DNA from: Mesorhizobium sp. ZC-5
GTDB lineage: Bacteria; Pseudomonadota; Alphaproteobacteria; Rhizobiales; Rhizobiaceae
Length of the DNA stretch: 64,000 bases
Assembly (NCBI RefSeq): GCF_025753855.1
Contig: NZ_JAOWPT010000002.1
Coordinates: forward strand, 434,001 to 498,000
Direction: 5' to 3'
This document shows positions 38,105-46,856 of the stretch, piece after piece. Numbering within the stretch: position 1 is the stretch's first letter; every line of letters starts with the position of its first letter. A program made the translations under genes and the position numbers. Under the pieces are notes generated by a model. It saw only the letters and a program-made list of their open reading frames with translations, had not been told where the DNA came from and ran no database searches.

Positions 38105-39100
38105 ATGACCAGCCTTTCCAGACGTAACGTCCTGGCAGCGGTTTTCGCTGCCCTCTTGGGGAGCGCGATGCCGCTTTCGGCCGCCAGTGCCGGGGACATG
38201 CGCATTGCATTCGGCGATCTGCCGGGAATCGAATCCATCCAGACGCTCACCGCGATCGAACGCGCCAAGGAGCGCGGCGTGAACGTCGAATTGATCATCC
38301 TTAACGACGAAGACCTGGCGACCCAGGCGATTGTCGGCGGCCAGGCCGATGTCGGCATCGGCGCGCCCTACACGCTGATCCAGAAAGTCGGTGTGCCTAT
38401 CCGCATCTTCGCGCAGATTTCGACGCAGCGTTTCTTCCCCGTCGTCAACAGTGAGTTCTACAAGACCTGGAAGGATCTCGACGGACAGGACGTCGCCGTC
38501 CAGGCGCGCGGCTCGGGCACGGAAGCCGTCATGCTGCTGATGGCCAAGAACAACGGCATCACACTCGGCACCGTCAGCTATGTTCCCGGCTCCGAGGTGC
38601 GCCGCAACGCGTTGATTCAGGGAACGCTGAAAGCTTCGATCGTCGATGCCGCCAACCGCCGCGCGCTTGAAGCCGAAGCACCCGGCAAGTTCGTCGTGCT
38701 CCCGGTCGAGAATGTCAGCGCGTCGGACGAGACGGTGTTCGCCACCGCCGACTATCTCAAGAACAATGCCGCCGATGTCGATATCCTCGTCGAGGAACTG
38801 ATCAAGACCGGACGCGAGATCACCGAAAACCCCGCTGCGGCAGTGGAGTTCCGCAACAAGTACAAGCTGTTGCCGGATCTCGGCGCGGAAGCCGACACGG
38901 AAATCACCGAATACTACAAGGAGACGGCTGAAGCCGGCGCGCTCGCGCTGAACGGCGGTGGCGCCGAGGCTGCAGCCGGCGACTTCGCCTTTTTTAGCGC
39001 GGCGGGCCAGATCGAAGGTGATCCTGCGAGCCTGAAGGTCGAGGATTTCTGGGATGTCGGCGCGATCGATCGCGCTGTTGCCAAGCTCGGCAAGAAGTAG
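38105..39100 (+). CDS. NitT/TauT-type ABC transporter substrate-binding protein
   Basis: A 331-residue exported protein. The signal is twin-arginine-like or Sec (TSLSRRNVLAAVFAALLG, cleavage near residue 29). The mature part AFGDLPGIESIQTLTAIE, GGQADVGIGAPYTLIQK and VAVQARGSGTEAVMLL match the SsuA/TauA/ThiY-like group. GGGAGGA precedes the ATG. It is the first gene of a five-gene operon. The ligand is probably an organic anion; the downstream hydrolase suggests an aromatic or keto acid. Confidence 0.88.
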   Translation: MTSLSRRNVLAAVFAALLGSAMPLSAASAGDMRIAFGDLPGIESIQTLTAIERAKERGVNVELIILNDEDLATQAIVGGQADVGIGAPYTLIQKVGVPIRIFAQISTQRFFPVVNSEFYKTWKDLDGQDVAVQARGSGTEAVMLLMAKNNGITLGTVSYVPGSEVRRNALIQGTLKASIVDAANRRALEAEAPGKFVVLPVENVSASDETVFATADYLKNNAADVDILVEELIKTGREITENPAAAVEFRNKYKLLPDLGAEADTEITEYYKETAEAGALALNGGGAEAAAGDFAFFSAAGQIEGDPASLKVEDFWDVGAIDRAVAKLGKK

Positions 39101-39111
39101 CCGGCTGCCAG

Positions 39112-39939
39112 ATGACGACAGGTATCAGAACCGAGAGCGAGGCCGCCGGCCTCGCTCCCCTCGCGAGGCGCGGCGAGGCGACGGGCTGGCAAGACAAGCC
39201 GGTCCTGCTTCGCCTGCTGTCGATCGCCCTTTTTGCCGGCGCATGGGAAATCGCGGGACGCATTCCCGTCAGCTTTGCATTCCCGACCTTTTCCGACACG
39301 ATGATCGCATTTTTCGGACTGATCGCCGACGGAAGCATGCCAAGCGCCTATCTGTCGACCTTGCAGCCGCTTGTGCTCGGCGTTGTCCTGTCGACCTTTC
39401 TCGGCGTCGGCCTCGGTACGCTGTGCGGCCTTTGGCGCACCGGAGAGTGGTTGTTGATCCCGGTGTTCATCGTGCTTCAGGCGGCACCCGTCGCGGCCTT
39501 CATTCCCATGGTGACCTTCATCTACGGCATCGGCATGACCGCCAAGACGCTCGCCGTGATGATCCTGGCGCTGCCAGTGATCGTGCTCAACACCTACAAG
39601 GCGGTGCGCAACGTCAACGAGTCGCTGCTCGTCATGTGCCGTTCCTTTCTCGGGACGCGCTGGCAGACGGTTGCCAAGATCATACTTCCCGACGCCAGCC
39701 CGGTCATCTTCGCCGGATTGCGCCTCGGCGTTGCGGCGGGTTTTGTCGGCGTCGTGCTGGCCGAGCTGCTGATCACGCCGACAGGCATCGGCGACCTCAT
39801 AACTTTCCACCGCTCGCGCGCCGATTACGCCGAGATGTATGCAACGATTGGCTCGATAATCGCCCTTTCGACCCTGACGCTGGTATTTCTGCAATGGATC
39901 GAGGTTCGTGTTTTCAGGCCCGAAAAGAGAGGGACCTGA
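39112..39939 (+). CDS. ABC transporter permease (SsuC/TauC-like)
   Basis: A 275-residue inner-membrane protein with about six membrane segments, the first near residues 30-50 (LLRLLSIALFAGAWEIAG). The ATPase-contact loop is VNESLLVMCRSFLGTRWQTV. It starts 11 bases after the binding-protein stop. A second, different permease follows the ATPase gene, so the channel is probably a heterodimer. Confidence 0.9.
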   Translation: MTTGIRTESEAAGLAPLARRGEATGWQDKPVLLRLLSIALFAGAWEIAGRIPVSFAFPTFSDTMIAFFGLIADGSMPSAYLSTLQPLVLGVVLSTFLGVGLGTLCGLWRTGEWLLIPVFIVLQAAPVAAFIPMVTFIYGIGMTAKTLAVMILALPVIVLNTYKAVRNVNESLLVMCRSFLGTRWQTVAKIILPDASPVIFAGLRLGVAAGFVGVVLAELLITPTGIGDLITFHRSRADYAEMYATIGSIIALSTLTLVFLQWIEVRVFRPEKRGT

Positions 39940-39940
39940 G

Positions 39941-40744
39941 ATGCGCGACGCGGTTTTGCGAAACGGACTGAAGCCGATACCCGCAGCGGTCGATTCGATC
40001 GTGGAGGTACGAGGGATTTCAAAAACCTACGGGGATGTCGAGGCCCTGCGCGGCATCGACCTCGACTTTCCCAGGGGCAAGCTGACCAGCCTGCTCGGGC
40101 CAAGCGGCTGCGGGAAGACAACCCTTCTCAAGATCATAGCCGGCCTCATAAGCGCCGATGCCGGGACGATCACGGTGGACGGGAAGCAGGTCAGCGCGCC
40201 CGGACCGGAACGCGCCTTCGTCTTCCAGGATTTCGCCCTGATGCCGTGGGCAACGGTAATGCGCAACGTGGCGTTCGGCCTCGAACTGCGCGGTATCGGC
40301 AAGGCTGAACGGGAGGACAAGGCGCGTCACTACATCGCCGAGGTCGGCCTCGCCGGTTTCGAAAACAAATATCCTCACGAACTCTCGGGCGGCATGCGTC
40401 AGCGGGTCGGCCTGGCACGGGCGCTGTCGGTGGATGCCGACGTGCTGCTCCTCGACGAACCGTTTTCGGCCGTCGACGAACAGAACCGACGCAAATTCCA
40501 GGAAGACCTGATCCGGTTGCGCACCACCCAGAACAAGACGTTCATCTTTGTGACGCACTCCATTGAGGAGGCGGTCTACATCTCCGACCGCATCGTGCTT
40601 CTGTCGCCGAGGCCGGGCCGGGTTTCCCGCATCATCGAGCCGGAAGTTGACCGCTCCGGCGATCCCGAACGCATACACCGCGACAAGCACTATCTCGATA
40701 CGGTCGACGAGATATGGCAGGGGCTGAAGCAATATGTCGACTGA
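39941..40744 (+). CDS. ABC transporter ATP-binding protein (SsuB/TauB-like)
   Basis: A 267-residue ATPase. Walker A is GPSGCGKTT near residues 55-63, the signature LSGGMRQRVGLARAL, and Walker B VLLLDEPFSAVD. The start at 39941 is one base after the permease stop and uses the GAGAGGGA site before it. It energises the importer formed with the two flanking permeases. Confidence 0.92.
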   Translation: MRDAVLRNGLKPIPAAVDSIVEVRGISKTYGDVEALRGIDLDFPRGKLTSLLGPSGCGKTTLLKIIAGLISADAGTITVDGKQVSAPGPERAFVFQDFALMPWATVMRNVAFGLELRGIGKAEREDKARHYIAEVGLAGFENKYPHELSGGMRQRVGLARALSVDADVLLLDEPFSAVDEQNRRKFQEDLIRLRTTQNKTFIFVTHSIEEAVYISDRIVLLSPRPGRVSRIIEPEVDRSGDPERIHRDKHYLDTVDEIWQGLKQYVD

Positions 40745-40753
40745 GGCTCGGTC

Positions 40754-41509
40754 ATGAAGATTTTCGGTTATCGCGTGCCGATGATGGCATCGTTGCTCGT
40801 GTGGTGCATCGTCTGGGAGATCGTCGGGCGGCTCGACCTGATGCTGATGCTGCCGCCTTTCAGCGACGTGCTAGCTGCCGCCTTCGAACTCGTGCAGACA
40901 CCGTCCTGGCAGGGCGCGACGGTTACCACCCTTCGCGCCTTCGTCACCGGCATGGTCCTGGCGATCGCCGTCGGCATACCTCTCGGCATCTTGATGGGAC
41001 GTTCGAAGATTGCCGACGATCTGCTCGGCATGTGGGTCAACATCTTTTCCAGCGCGCCGCTCTCCGCGATCGTGCCGGTGCTGATGATCCTGTTCGGCTT
41101 CGGCGAGAAGACGATCGTGGCGGCGGTGTTCCTGTTTGCGATCTGGATCATCGTGCTCGATACCCGAGCCGGCGTGCGCCACATCTCGCCGTCGCTGATC
41201 GAGATGGCGCGCTCCTACGGAGCTTCGCGCCGCGTCCTTTATGCCAAGATCATCCTTTGGGCCGCACTCCCGGAAATCCTAGCCGGAATCCGGCTTGGCC
41301 TCATTCGCGGCGTAAAGGGCGTGGTCATCGGTCAGCTGCTCGTCGCCATCGTCGGTTACGGCGCGCTTTTCGAAACCTTCTCACGGAATTTCCGCATGGC
41401 CGAGTTCTGGGCCCTCACCATCATCCTTTTCGCATTCGCTCTGGTGATCGCCGAGCTGATCGAACGGGCAGAAGCCAAAGTCGAATATTACGCAGGAGCT
41501 AGACAGTGA
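40754..41509 (+). CDS. ABC transporter permease (SsuC/TauC-like), second
   Basis: A 251-residue inner-membrane protein with about six membrane segments. The ATPase-contact loop is SPSLIEMARSYGASRRVLYA. It differs clearly from the first permease of the operon, so this is not a recent duplication. Its stop overlaps the GTG start of the hydrolase gene. Confidence 0.9.
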   Translation: MKIFGYRVPMMASLLVWCIVWEIVGRLDLMLMLPPFSDVLAAAFELVQTPSWQGATVTTLRAFVTGMVLAIAVGIPLGILMGRSKIADDLLGMWVNIFSSAPLSAIVPVLMILFGFGEKTIVAAVFLFAIWIIVLDTRAGVRHISPSLIEMARSYGASRRVLYAKIILWAALPEILAGIRLGLIRGVKGVVIGQLLVAIVGYGALFETFSRNFRMAEFWALTIILFAFALVIAELIERAEAKVEYYAGARQ

Positions 41510-42210
41510 ACATGCATGGAACGGCCTCAAACTATGTGATCGAACCGCTCTCCATCCCGGCGATACCGGTGGTGGGGACCGACAAGCTGTTTCCGGTGCA
41601 TCGGGTGTATTGCGTCGGCCGGAACTATGCCGCGCATGCCGTCGAAATGGGGCATGACCCGAACAAGGAACCGCCATTCTTCTTCCAGAAGAATCCCGAC
41701 AATCTGGATACAAGCGGCGCGTTTCCCTATCCATCCGCTTCGAGCGACGTCCATCACGAGATCGAGATGGTGGTCGCGCTGAAGAGCGGCGGCACCGACA
41801 TTCCTGTCGAGAAGGCGCTGGACTGCGTCTACGGCTACGGCGTCGGCCTCGATATGACGCGCCGCGACCTGCAGGGGAAAGCCAAGGACATGGGCCGCCC
41901 CTGGGAAGTCGGCAAGGCGTTCGAAGCCTCGGGCCCATGCACCGCGCTTGTTCCAGCGAGCACGATCGGCCATCCCATCCAGGGCGAGATCTGGCTCGAC
42001 GTCAACGGCACGCGCAGGCAGACGGGCGACCTCAACCAGATGATCTGGAAGGTGCCTGAAATGATCAGCTACCTGTCTGGGCTGTTCACGCTGATGCCCG
42101 GCGACATCATCATGTCAGGCACGCCATCGGGCGTCGCCGCCGTCAACCGCGGCGATGTACTCAAGGGCCATGTCGACGGGGTAGGTGACATTGAGGTCCG
42201 TGTTGTCTGA
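41506..42210 (+). CDS. fumarylacetoacetate hydrolase family protein
   Basis: A 234-residue FAH-fold enzyme. The N-terminal HRVYCVGRNYAAHAVEMG and metal-site residues Glu-x-Glu in HHEIEMVVALK plus Asp in YGVGLDMTRRDLQ are all present. The C-terminus PGDIIMSGTPSGVAAV is the family signature. Relatives cleave acylpyruvates or decarboxylate/hydrate keto acids in aromatic catabolism, using Mg or Mn. The GTG start overlaps the permease stop (GTGA) after AGGAG. Being inside the transporter operon, it probably acts on the imported compound or a product. Confidence 0.9.
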   Translation: MNMHGTASNYVIEPLSIPAIPVVGTDKLFPVHRVYCVGRNYAAHAVEMGHDPNKEPPFFFQKNPDNLDTSGAFPYPSASSDVHHEIEMVVALKSGGTDIPVEKALDCVYGYGVGLDMTRRDLQGKAKDMGRPWEVGKAFEASGPCTALVPASTIGHPIQGEIWLDVNGTRRQTGDLNQMIWKVPEMISYLSGLFTLMPGDIIMSGTPSGVAAVNRGDVLKGHVDGVGDIEVRVV

Positions 42211-42367
42211 ACGGCCGCCGGTCGTCGAACGGATCGTCGCCGGCGCCGATGACGCGCTGGCGATTGCCATCTCCTGCGAGGGACGCGCTCACCCGGGGCG
42301 GCTGAGCCGTCAGGAAATCGATGCTCTGGTGACGGGGTGCAAGAACTCGGCCGACTTGCGGGGTCAA
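42200..42367 (+). pseudogene. possible remnant of an acyl-CoA synthetase (AMP-binding) gene
   Basis: A GTG at 42200 overlaps the end of the hydrolase gene by 11 bases, as a coupled operon gene would. The peptide VLSERPPVVERIVAGADDA, then IAISCEGRAHPGRLSRQEID, resembles the extreme N-terminus of AMP-dependent ligases. Resemblance fades after about 55 codons and the frame then runs antisense to the desaturase. The rest of the gene is missing. This rests on pattern only. Confidence 0.35.
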
Positions 42368-42444
42368 GCCGGCACCCGCCATCGACCTGGTGCTGGCGCG
42401 ACGCCTCGCTATCGAACGCAGCTGTTATCCGCGGTAGGGCGACG

Positions 42445-43470
42445 TCAAGCCAGGGCGCGTGCCTCACGAAACGAGACGAGACGTTGGCCCTGCTCGTCCC
42501 AGAGCACGAGCTTCACACAGCGGAAGCTTTCCATGATGGTGATGCGGCCAATTCCCTGCAGCTCCGGATAATCAGTCAACACCTCCGGAAGGCGGTAGTA
42601 CGGGATCCTGCTCGACAGGTGGTGAACGTGATGGATGCCGATGTTGCCGGACAGCCATTGCAGCATCCGTGGCAGATCGTAGTGCGACGAACCATGCAAG
42701 GCTGCCTGCTGGAACTGCCATTCGGGCGGCTGCGACCAGTGGGTATCCTCGAATTGATGCTGCACGTAAAACAGCCAGACCCCGGCGGTGCTTGCCAGGA
42801 CGACGATCGGCATGTGCACCAGCAGGAAAGTTCCGAGGCCGGTGAGCCATATCAGGCCCGTGACCAGCACTATGATGCCGAGGTTGGTCGCCATGGTGGA
42901 AATCCACGGCTGCGCGCCTGACTGCATCATGCCGAAAGGCAGCCGGTGCTTGAAAACGAAAAGCCACGCCGGACCGATCCCGAACATGACGATTGGGTTG
43001 CGGTAGAGACGATATTGGAGCCGGCCCCAGCGGGACATGGCACGATATTCCGCGACCGTCAGCGTCGTTATGTCGCCCACGCCGCGTTCGTCCAGGTTGC
43101 CGGCCGAAGCGTGATGCGTGGCGTGCGCGCGGCGCCAGTAGTCGTAGGGTGTGAGCGTCAGGACGCCCAGCACGCGGCCCGTCCAGTCGTCGGCATGGCG
43201 GTGTGCGAAGAAAGCCCCGTGGCCGCAATCGTGCTGGATCATGAACAGCCTGAGCAGGAAGCCCGCCGCCGGGATGGTCAGGAGCAGACCCCACCAGAAA
43301 CCGTAGTGGACCGCCGCATAGGAAAGAGCCCAGAGGACGACGAGCGGAATGACCGTTATCGCCAACTCGAATGCGCTGCGCCCTCGATGCGGTTGCCGGT
43401 AACCAGAGAGGATTTTGAGCCACGCACGATCATCGATAGCAGCGGCGGAATTGAGGGAAGCAGTGTTCAT
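42445..43470 (-). CDS. fatty acid desaturase family protein (membrane di-iron)
   Basis: A 341-residue membrane enzyme with the three histidine boxes of acyl-lipid desaturases: HDCGH near residue 80, HATHH near 115 and HHVHH near 280. About four hydrophobic segments flank them (residues 35-75 and 190-235). It introduces a double bond using O2 and reduced ferredoxin or similar. No redox partner gene is adjacent. AGGGATC precedes the ATG. It is on the opposite strand to the ABC operon and its end abuts the ligase remnant. Confidence 0.9.
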   Translation of the reverse strand: MNTASLNSAAAIDDRAWLKILSGYRQPHRGRSAFELAITVIPLVVLWALSYAAVHYGFWWGLLLTIPAAGFLLRLFMIQHDCGHGAFFAHRHADDWTGRVLGVLTLTPYDYWRRAHATHHASAGNLDERGVGDITTLTVAEYRAMSRWGRLQYRLYRNPIVMFGIGPAWLFVFKHRLPFGMMQSGAQPWISTMATNLGIIVLVTGLIWLTGLGTFLLVHMPIVVLASTAGVWLFYVQHQFEDTHWSQPPEWQFQQAALHGSSHYDLPRMLQWLSGNIGIHHVHHLSSRIPYYRLPEVLTDYPELQGIGRITIMESFRCVKLVLWDEQGQRLVSFREARALA

Positions 43471-43566
43471 CCGCGATCCCTATCTGACCGGTTCTTTATA
43501 TACAACTACGGTGGAGCAAGGGATTAGTCTAACCCGCATGGGACAGCGGGAGGCCATGCGGAGCAG

Positions 43567-43592
43567 GCGCTACCTTAGGCTGAAGGTAGCGC
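43567..43592 (-). terminator. hairpin at the end of the molybdenum hydroxylase operon
   Basis: Perfect 10-base arms GCGCTACCTT and AAGGTAGCGC around a 6-base loop lie 4 bases after the amidohydrolase stop. There is no T run, so it may end transcription weakly or protect the 3' end of the message. Confidence 0.5.
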
Positions 43593-43596
43593 TCAG

Positions 43597-44481
43597 CTAC
43601 AGCCTGTAAACCGTGGTGGCGTTGTCCGCGAGGATCGCCCTTTGCGTTGCCTCCGGATAGGACGACAGGGCATCCTGGTATGCGGCGACAAGATCGGCGT
43701 AACCGGTCCACAGCTTTTCGATGGGAAAGTTGCTGCCGAAGAGGCAGCGCTTGTCGCCAAAAATCGCGATCGTTTCGTGCACCACGTCGGCGATATGCGC
43801 GGCATCGTTGCGATGGATGAAGGTGCCGAGCCCGGAAAGCTTGGAGACGATGTTCGGCTGCTCCGCCAGTCGCTTCATGCCGTCCCGCCATGCCGCCCGG
43901 CCCGGTTCGGAGAGATCTTCGAGCATGCCCGCGTGCAGCAGGATGAAGGTGATGTCGGGATTGTCCGAAGCGAGTTTCGCCGCTCCCGCCATTTGCGACG
44001 TGAAGACCTGCAGGTCGAAAGACCAGCCATGATCCGCAACCAGGCGGAGGTTGTCGCGGAAGCGCGTCTCGTCGAAAATATCCGGGCTGGCGGCGAAACG
44101 ATACATTTCGTTTTCGTGCCAGTGGAGCTGCATGCGGATACCGCGCATCAGCGGGAAGGCCGCCTGCTTTTTCAGCGTCTCGCCGGCGTTTCCGTCAAGA
44201 AGGTCGGCATAACCTACAATGGCGTGCGGCCAGCCATGCCCGTCCGCAACGCTCTGCACCCAAGCCACCTCGTCGACGGCGCCGGTTTTCGCCCAGTTGG
44301 TCTGCACATAGACGGATTTCTCGACGCCTGAACCGGCGATATCGGCCAGGAATTCTTCGATCGGATAATCGCGGCGTATCGCATCGTAGGGACCGAAGAT
44401 GCGCGGCACCATCGGCCCCTGCAGCCACGGCAGGTCGGCCTGCCGCCAGATGTGATGATGGGCATCGACAATTCCGGTCAT
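43597..44481 (-). CDS. amidohydrolase family protein (fuconolactonase-like TIM barrel)
   Basis: A 294-residue metal-dependent hydrolase of the amidohydrolase-2 group. It starts TGIVDAHHHIWRQADLPWL, with the H-x-H metal pair. His in LLHAGM and Asp or Asn in LFGSNFPIEK complete the usual site; in many relatives the last motif is GSDxP, here Asn replaces Asp. Relatives are lactonases and decarboxylases. AAGGA precedes the ATG, which overlaps the VWA stop by 4 bases. Last gene of the molybdenum hydroxylase operon. Confidence 0.87.
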   Translation of the reverse strand: MTGIVDAHHHIWRQADLPWLQGPMVPRIFGPYDAIRRDYPIEEFLADIAGSGVEKSVYVQTNWAKTGAVDEVAWVQSVADGHGWPHAIVGYADLLDGNAGETLKKQAAFPLMRGIRMQLHWHENEMYRFAASPDIFDETRFRDNLRLVADHGWSFDLQVFTSQMAGAAKLASDNPDITFILLHAGMLEDLSEPGRAAWRDGMKRLAEQPNIVSKLSGLGTFIHRNDAAHIADVVHETIAIFGDKRCLFGSNFPIEKLWTGYADLVAAYQDALSSYPEATQRAILADNATTVYRL

Positions 44482-45653
44482 GCTGCGATCCTTCCATTTT
44501 GGAACCGGTGGCCGGCCTGGCCGCGTCCCATCCTTTCGGTGGTTTCGAGCCCCACGATCATGCGGTCGAGCGCCGCCAGGCTGCTGCCGTCGCACAGCGC
44601 GTCGAGCAGCGGCAGAACGCCGGCCATGCCGCGCGTCGCCGGCCGGTAGCGCGGATCGGCTGCAAGCGGCGTTGCCCAGATCAGCCGATGGCTGAGGCGG
44701 GCCAGCCGGCCGACCGAATGGATCATCAAGGCGGGATCGCCGCGTTCGAGTCCGTCCGAGAAGATGACCGTCACCGCGCCGCGCACCAGCGCAGCATGCC
44801 GCGACACCGACAGAAACGCATCCAGGGACGTTCCGATCAGCGTGCCGCCGTCGAAGTCGGACACGATGTCCGACAGGCGCTCCAACGCCACGTCCGCACT
44901 GCGATGCTTCAGGATCGAAGTCACGCGCGAGAGCCTTGTTCCGAAGCAGAAGGTCTCGACTTTTGGCAGGCGCCGGGTCGCCAGTTGGGCGAACCGCAAG
45001 GTGAGTTCCGATTGGATTTTCATCGAACCGGACACGTCGATGAGAAAGAGCAGACGCCGTGGTTTTTCCGGCCTGTCTTCTCGCGTCAGGCACAGCGTCT
45101 CGCCAAACGTCCGCCGCGCCGCGCGCGTCGTGCCGGCGAGGTTTATCCGCGTGCCGCGCGACGAGGCGGTCCAGTTCCGCCGCAAGACCTTGGGCATGTC
45201 GTCCAGCCGGCGGCCGAGCCGGGCCAATGCCTCGCGGTCGTCACTGGCCAAGCGCGAAAAGATCTTGCGGTTGCGCAACTCGTCCTCGGATGCGTCCTGT
45301 CCGGCGGCCTCGCCATCGAGAATTCGGGTCAAGGCCTGCTCGCCCCGAGGGTGTGCGGGCCGCGGCGCCCGGTCGTCTTCGGGATCGTTCACCCTTCCGG
45401 AGACCGTCGCTTCGCCGAAGAAATTCTCGAACACCGCATCGAAGACCGGGAAATCCTCTGGCGACCCGGTCAATGTCACCCGTCCTATGCGAGAGAGGTC
45501 GGCGGGACCACTCAGCCTGCATATGGTCACGGCCCTCAGAAAAGCCTTGGCCCGCCCCGGATCCACCATCAGCCCGGCCGCCCGCAGCGCGGCGGGAAAA
45601 CCGGTCAGGAGGTCGGCCGCAATGGAAACGGATTCCTTGATGTTCGCCGTCAC
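44478..45653 (-). CDS. VWA domain-containing protein (CoxE-like)
   Basis: A 391-residue protein. The C-terminal half is a von Willebrand A domain with the metal motif LFLIDVSGSMK and the later VIFSDGLERGD. The N-terminal half has a charged helical region. CoxE-type proteins work with a MoxR/CoxD ATPase to mature molybdenum hydroxylases of the CO dehydrogenase family. The GTG start overlaps the ATPase stop (GTGA), so the two are coupled. Position in the hydroxylase operon supports the maturation role. Confidence 0.88.
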   Translation of the reverse strand: MTANIKESVSIAADLLTGFPAALRAAGLMVDPGRAKAFLRAVTICRLSGPADLSRIGRVTLTGSPEDFPVFDAVFENFFGEATVSGRVNDPEDDRAPRPAHPRGEQALTRILDGEAAGQDASEDELRNRKIFSRLASDDREALARLGRRLDDMPKVLRRNWTASSRGTRINLAGTTRAARRTFGETLCLTREDRPEKPRRLLFLIDVSGSMKIQSELTLRFAQLATRRLPKVETFCFGTRLSRVTSILKHRSADVALERLSDIVSDFDGGTLIGTSLDAFLSVSRHAALVRGAVTVIFSDGLERGDPALMIHSVGRLARLSHRLIWATPLAADPRYRPATRGMAGVLPLLDALCDGSSLAALDRMIVGLETTERMGRGQAGHRFQNGRIAA

Positions 45654-46504
45654 AGGACCGCTGCTTCCTCTATCACCGCGAAGTCCTCCTGGTCCTTGAC
45701 CAGCAATCCGAGCGACCGTTTCAACGCTTCCGGCCACGACGCTCCGTCGCGGTGGAGCACGCCCGCGGCGCGCGCCCAATCGATGGATTCAGCGATGCCT
45801 GGACGCTTGATCAGCGGCAGCCGGCGCACCACCGCGACTGCCTCGACCAGATGCTCGGCGGCTTCAGCGGCGATGCCAGGCGCGTGCAGTTCGATGATGG
45901 CGCGCTCCCGGGCACGCTCCGGATAATCGATCCAGTGATAGAGGCAGCGCCGCCGCAGCGCGTCGTGCAGTTCGCGGGTCCGGTTTGAGGTCAGGATCGT
46001 GATGACCGGCTGGCTGGCCCTCACGGTTCCGATCTCCGGTATGGAGATCTGGAAGTCCGACAGGAACTCAAGCAGGAAAGCTTCGAAAGCGTCGTCGGCG
46101 CGGTCGATCTCGTCGATCAACAGGATGCTCGTTTCCGCTTTGCGGAGCGCCTTCAACAACGGCATCTCGATCAGGAATTTTTCCGCGTAGAGCTCGGACA
46201 TTTCGACACCGCCGCCGCGCTCGGCGACGCGCACCTGAAGCAGCTGGCGCGCATGATCCCAGTCGTAGAGGGCCTTCGTGGCATCGATGCCCTCGTAGCA
46301 TTGAAGCCGGATGCACTGCCGGCCGAGCATGGCCGCCAGCTTGTTGGCGACCTCGGTCTTGCCGACGCCCGGCACCCCTTCGAGCAGCAGCGGCTTGCCC
46401 AGCTCAAGTGCGAGATACAGCGCCGTCACCAGCGTCTCGTCAGCCAGATAGCCCGCCGCGGCGAGCGATGCGTCGAGTTGGTCCTGTGTCAATGGCGACG
46501 GCAT
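45650..46504 (-). CDS. MoxR-type AAA+ ATPase (CoxD-like)
   Basis: A 284-residue AAA+ protein. Walker A is LLEGVPGVGKTEVANKL near residue 45, Walker B ILLIDEIDRADDAFE, sensor 1 ITILTSNRTREL, and arginine finger region DALRRRCLYHW. CoxD-like chaperone ATPases insert sulphur or metal into molybdenum hydroxylases together with a VWA partner, here encoded next with a 4-base overlap. Confidence 0.9.
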   Translation of the reverse strand: MPSPLTQDQLDASLAAAGYLADETLVTALYLALELGKPLLLEGVPGVGKTEVANKLAAMLGRQCIRLQCYEGIDATKALYDWDHARQLLQVRVAERGGGVEMSELYAEKFLIEMPLLKALRKAETSILLIDEIDRADDAFEAFLLEFLSDFQISIPEIGTVRASQPVITILTSNRTRELHDALRRRCLYHWIDYPERARERAIIELHAPGIAAEAAEHLVEAVAVVRRLPLIKRPGIAESIDWARAAGVLHRDGASWPEALKRSLGLLVKDQEDFAVIEEAAVL

Positions 46505-46515
46505 CAGATCGAGCC

Positions 46516-46824
46516 CTAGAACTGCTGCTTCTCCTCGCAGACCATCCGGAAGCGGTTGGAGCAGTGCGCGGCGGCGTCACCGCCGGCCGCCTTGCCGGCA
46601 TCGGTAGCGAAGGCTGCGGCCATGGCGGCCTCGTCGTCGAAATACATTTCGGAAACGCCGTCGAAGGGTGCGTCGGGATTTTCGCTCAGAAGGACGTTCG
46701 ATGTGTATTTCTTAAGGCCGGGCAGGTTCTTGGCGAAGGCGACGTGGTCGACCATGATCCATTGCTTGAAATCGCCGAAGCTCATGTCCGCGCGGCGCTT
46801 CATCAGAGCCATGACCTTGATCAT
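46516..46824 (-). CDS. EthD-like (dimeric alpha/beta barrel) protein
   Basis: A 102-residue protein starting MIKVMALMKRRADMSFGDF, which matches EthD-type ferredoxin-like proteins (KxxMSxxxF). The segment DHVAFAKNLPGLKKY is the typical helix with its histidine. Family members are found in ring-degradation operons as small isomerases or accessory factors. AAGGA precedes the ATG. It lies between the hydroxylase subunits and the maturation genes. Exact role unknown. Confidence 0.8.
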   Translation of the reverse strand: MIKVMALMKRRADMSFGDFKQWIMVDHVAFAKNLPGLKKYTSNVLLSENPDAPFDGVSEMYFDDEAAMAAAFATDAGKAAGGDAAAHCSNRFRMVCEEKQQF

Positions 46825-46856
46825 TTTTTATCCTTTCAACGATGGGGAGGAAGCGG

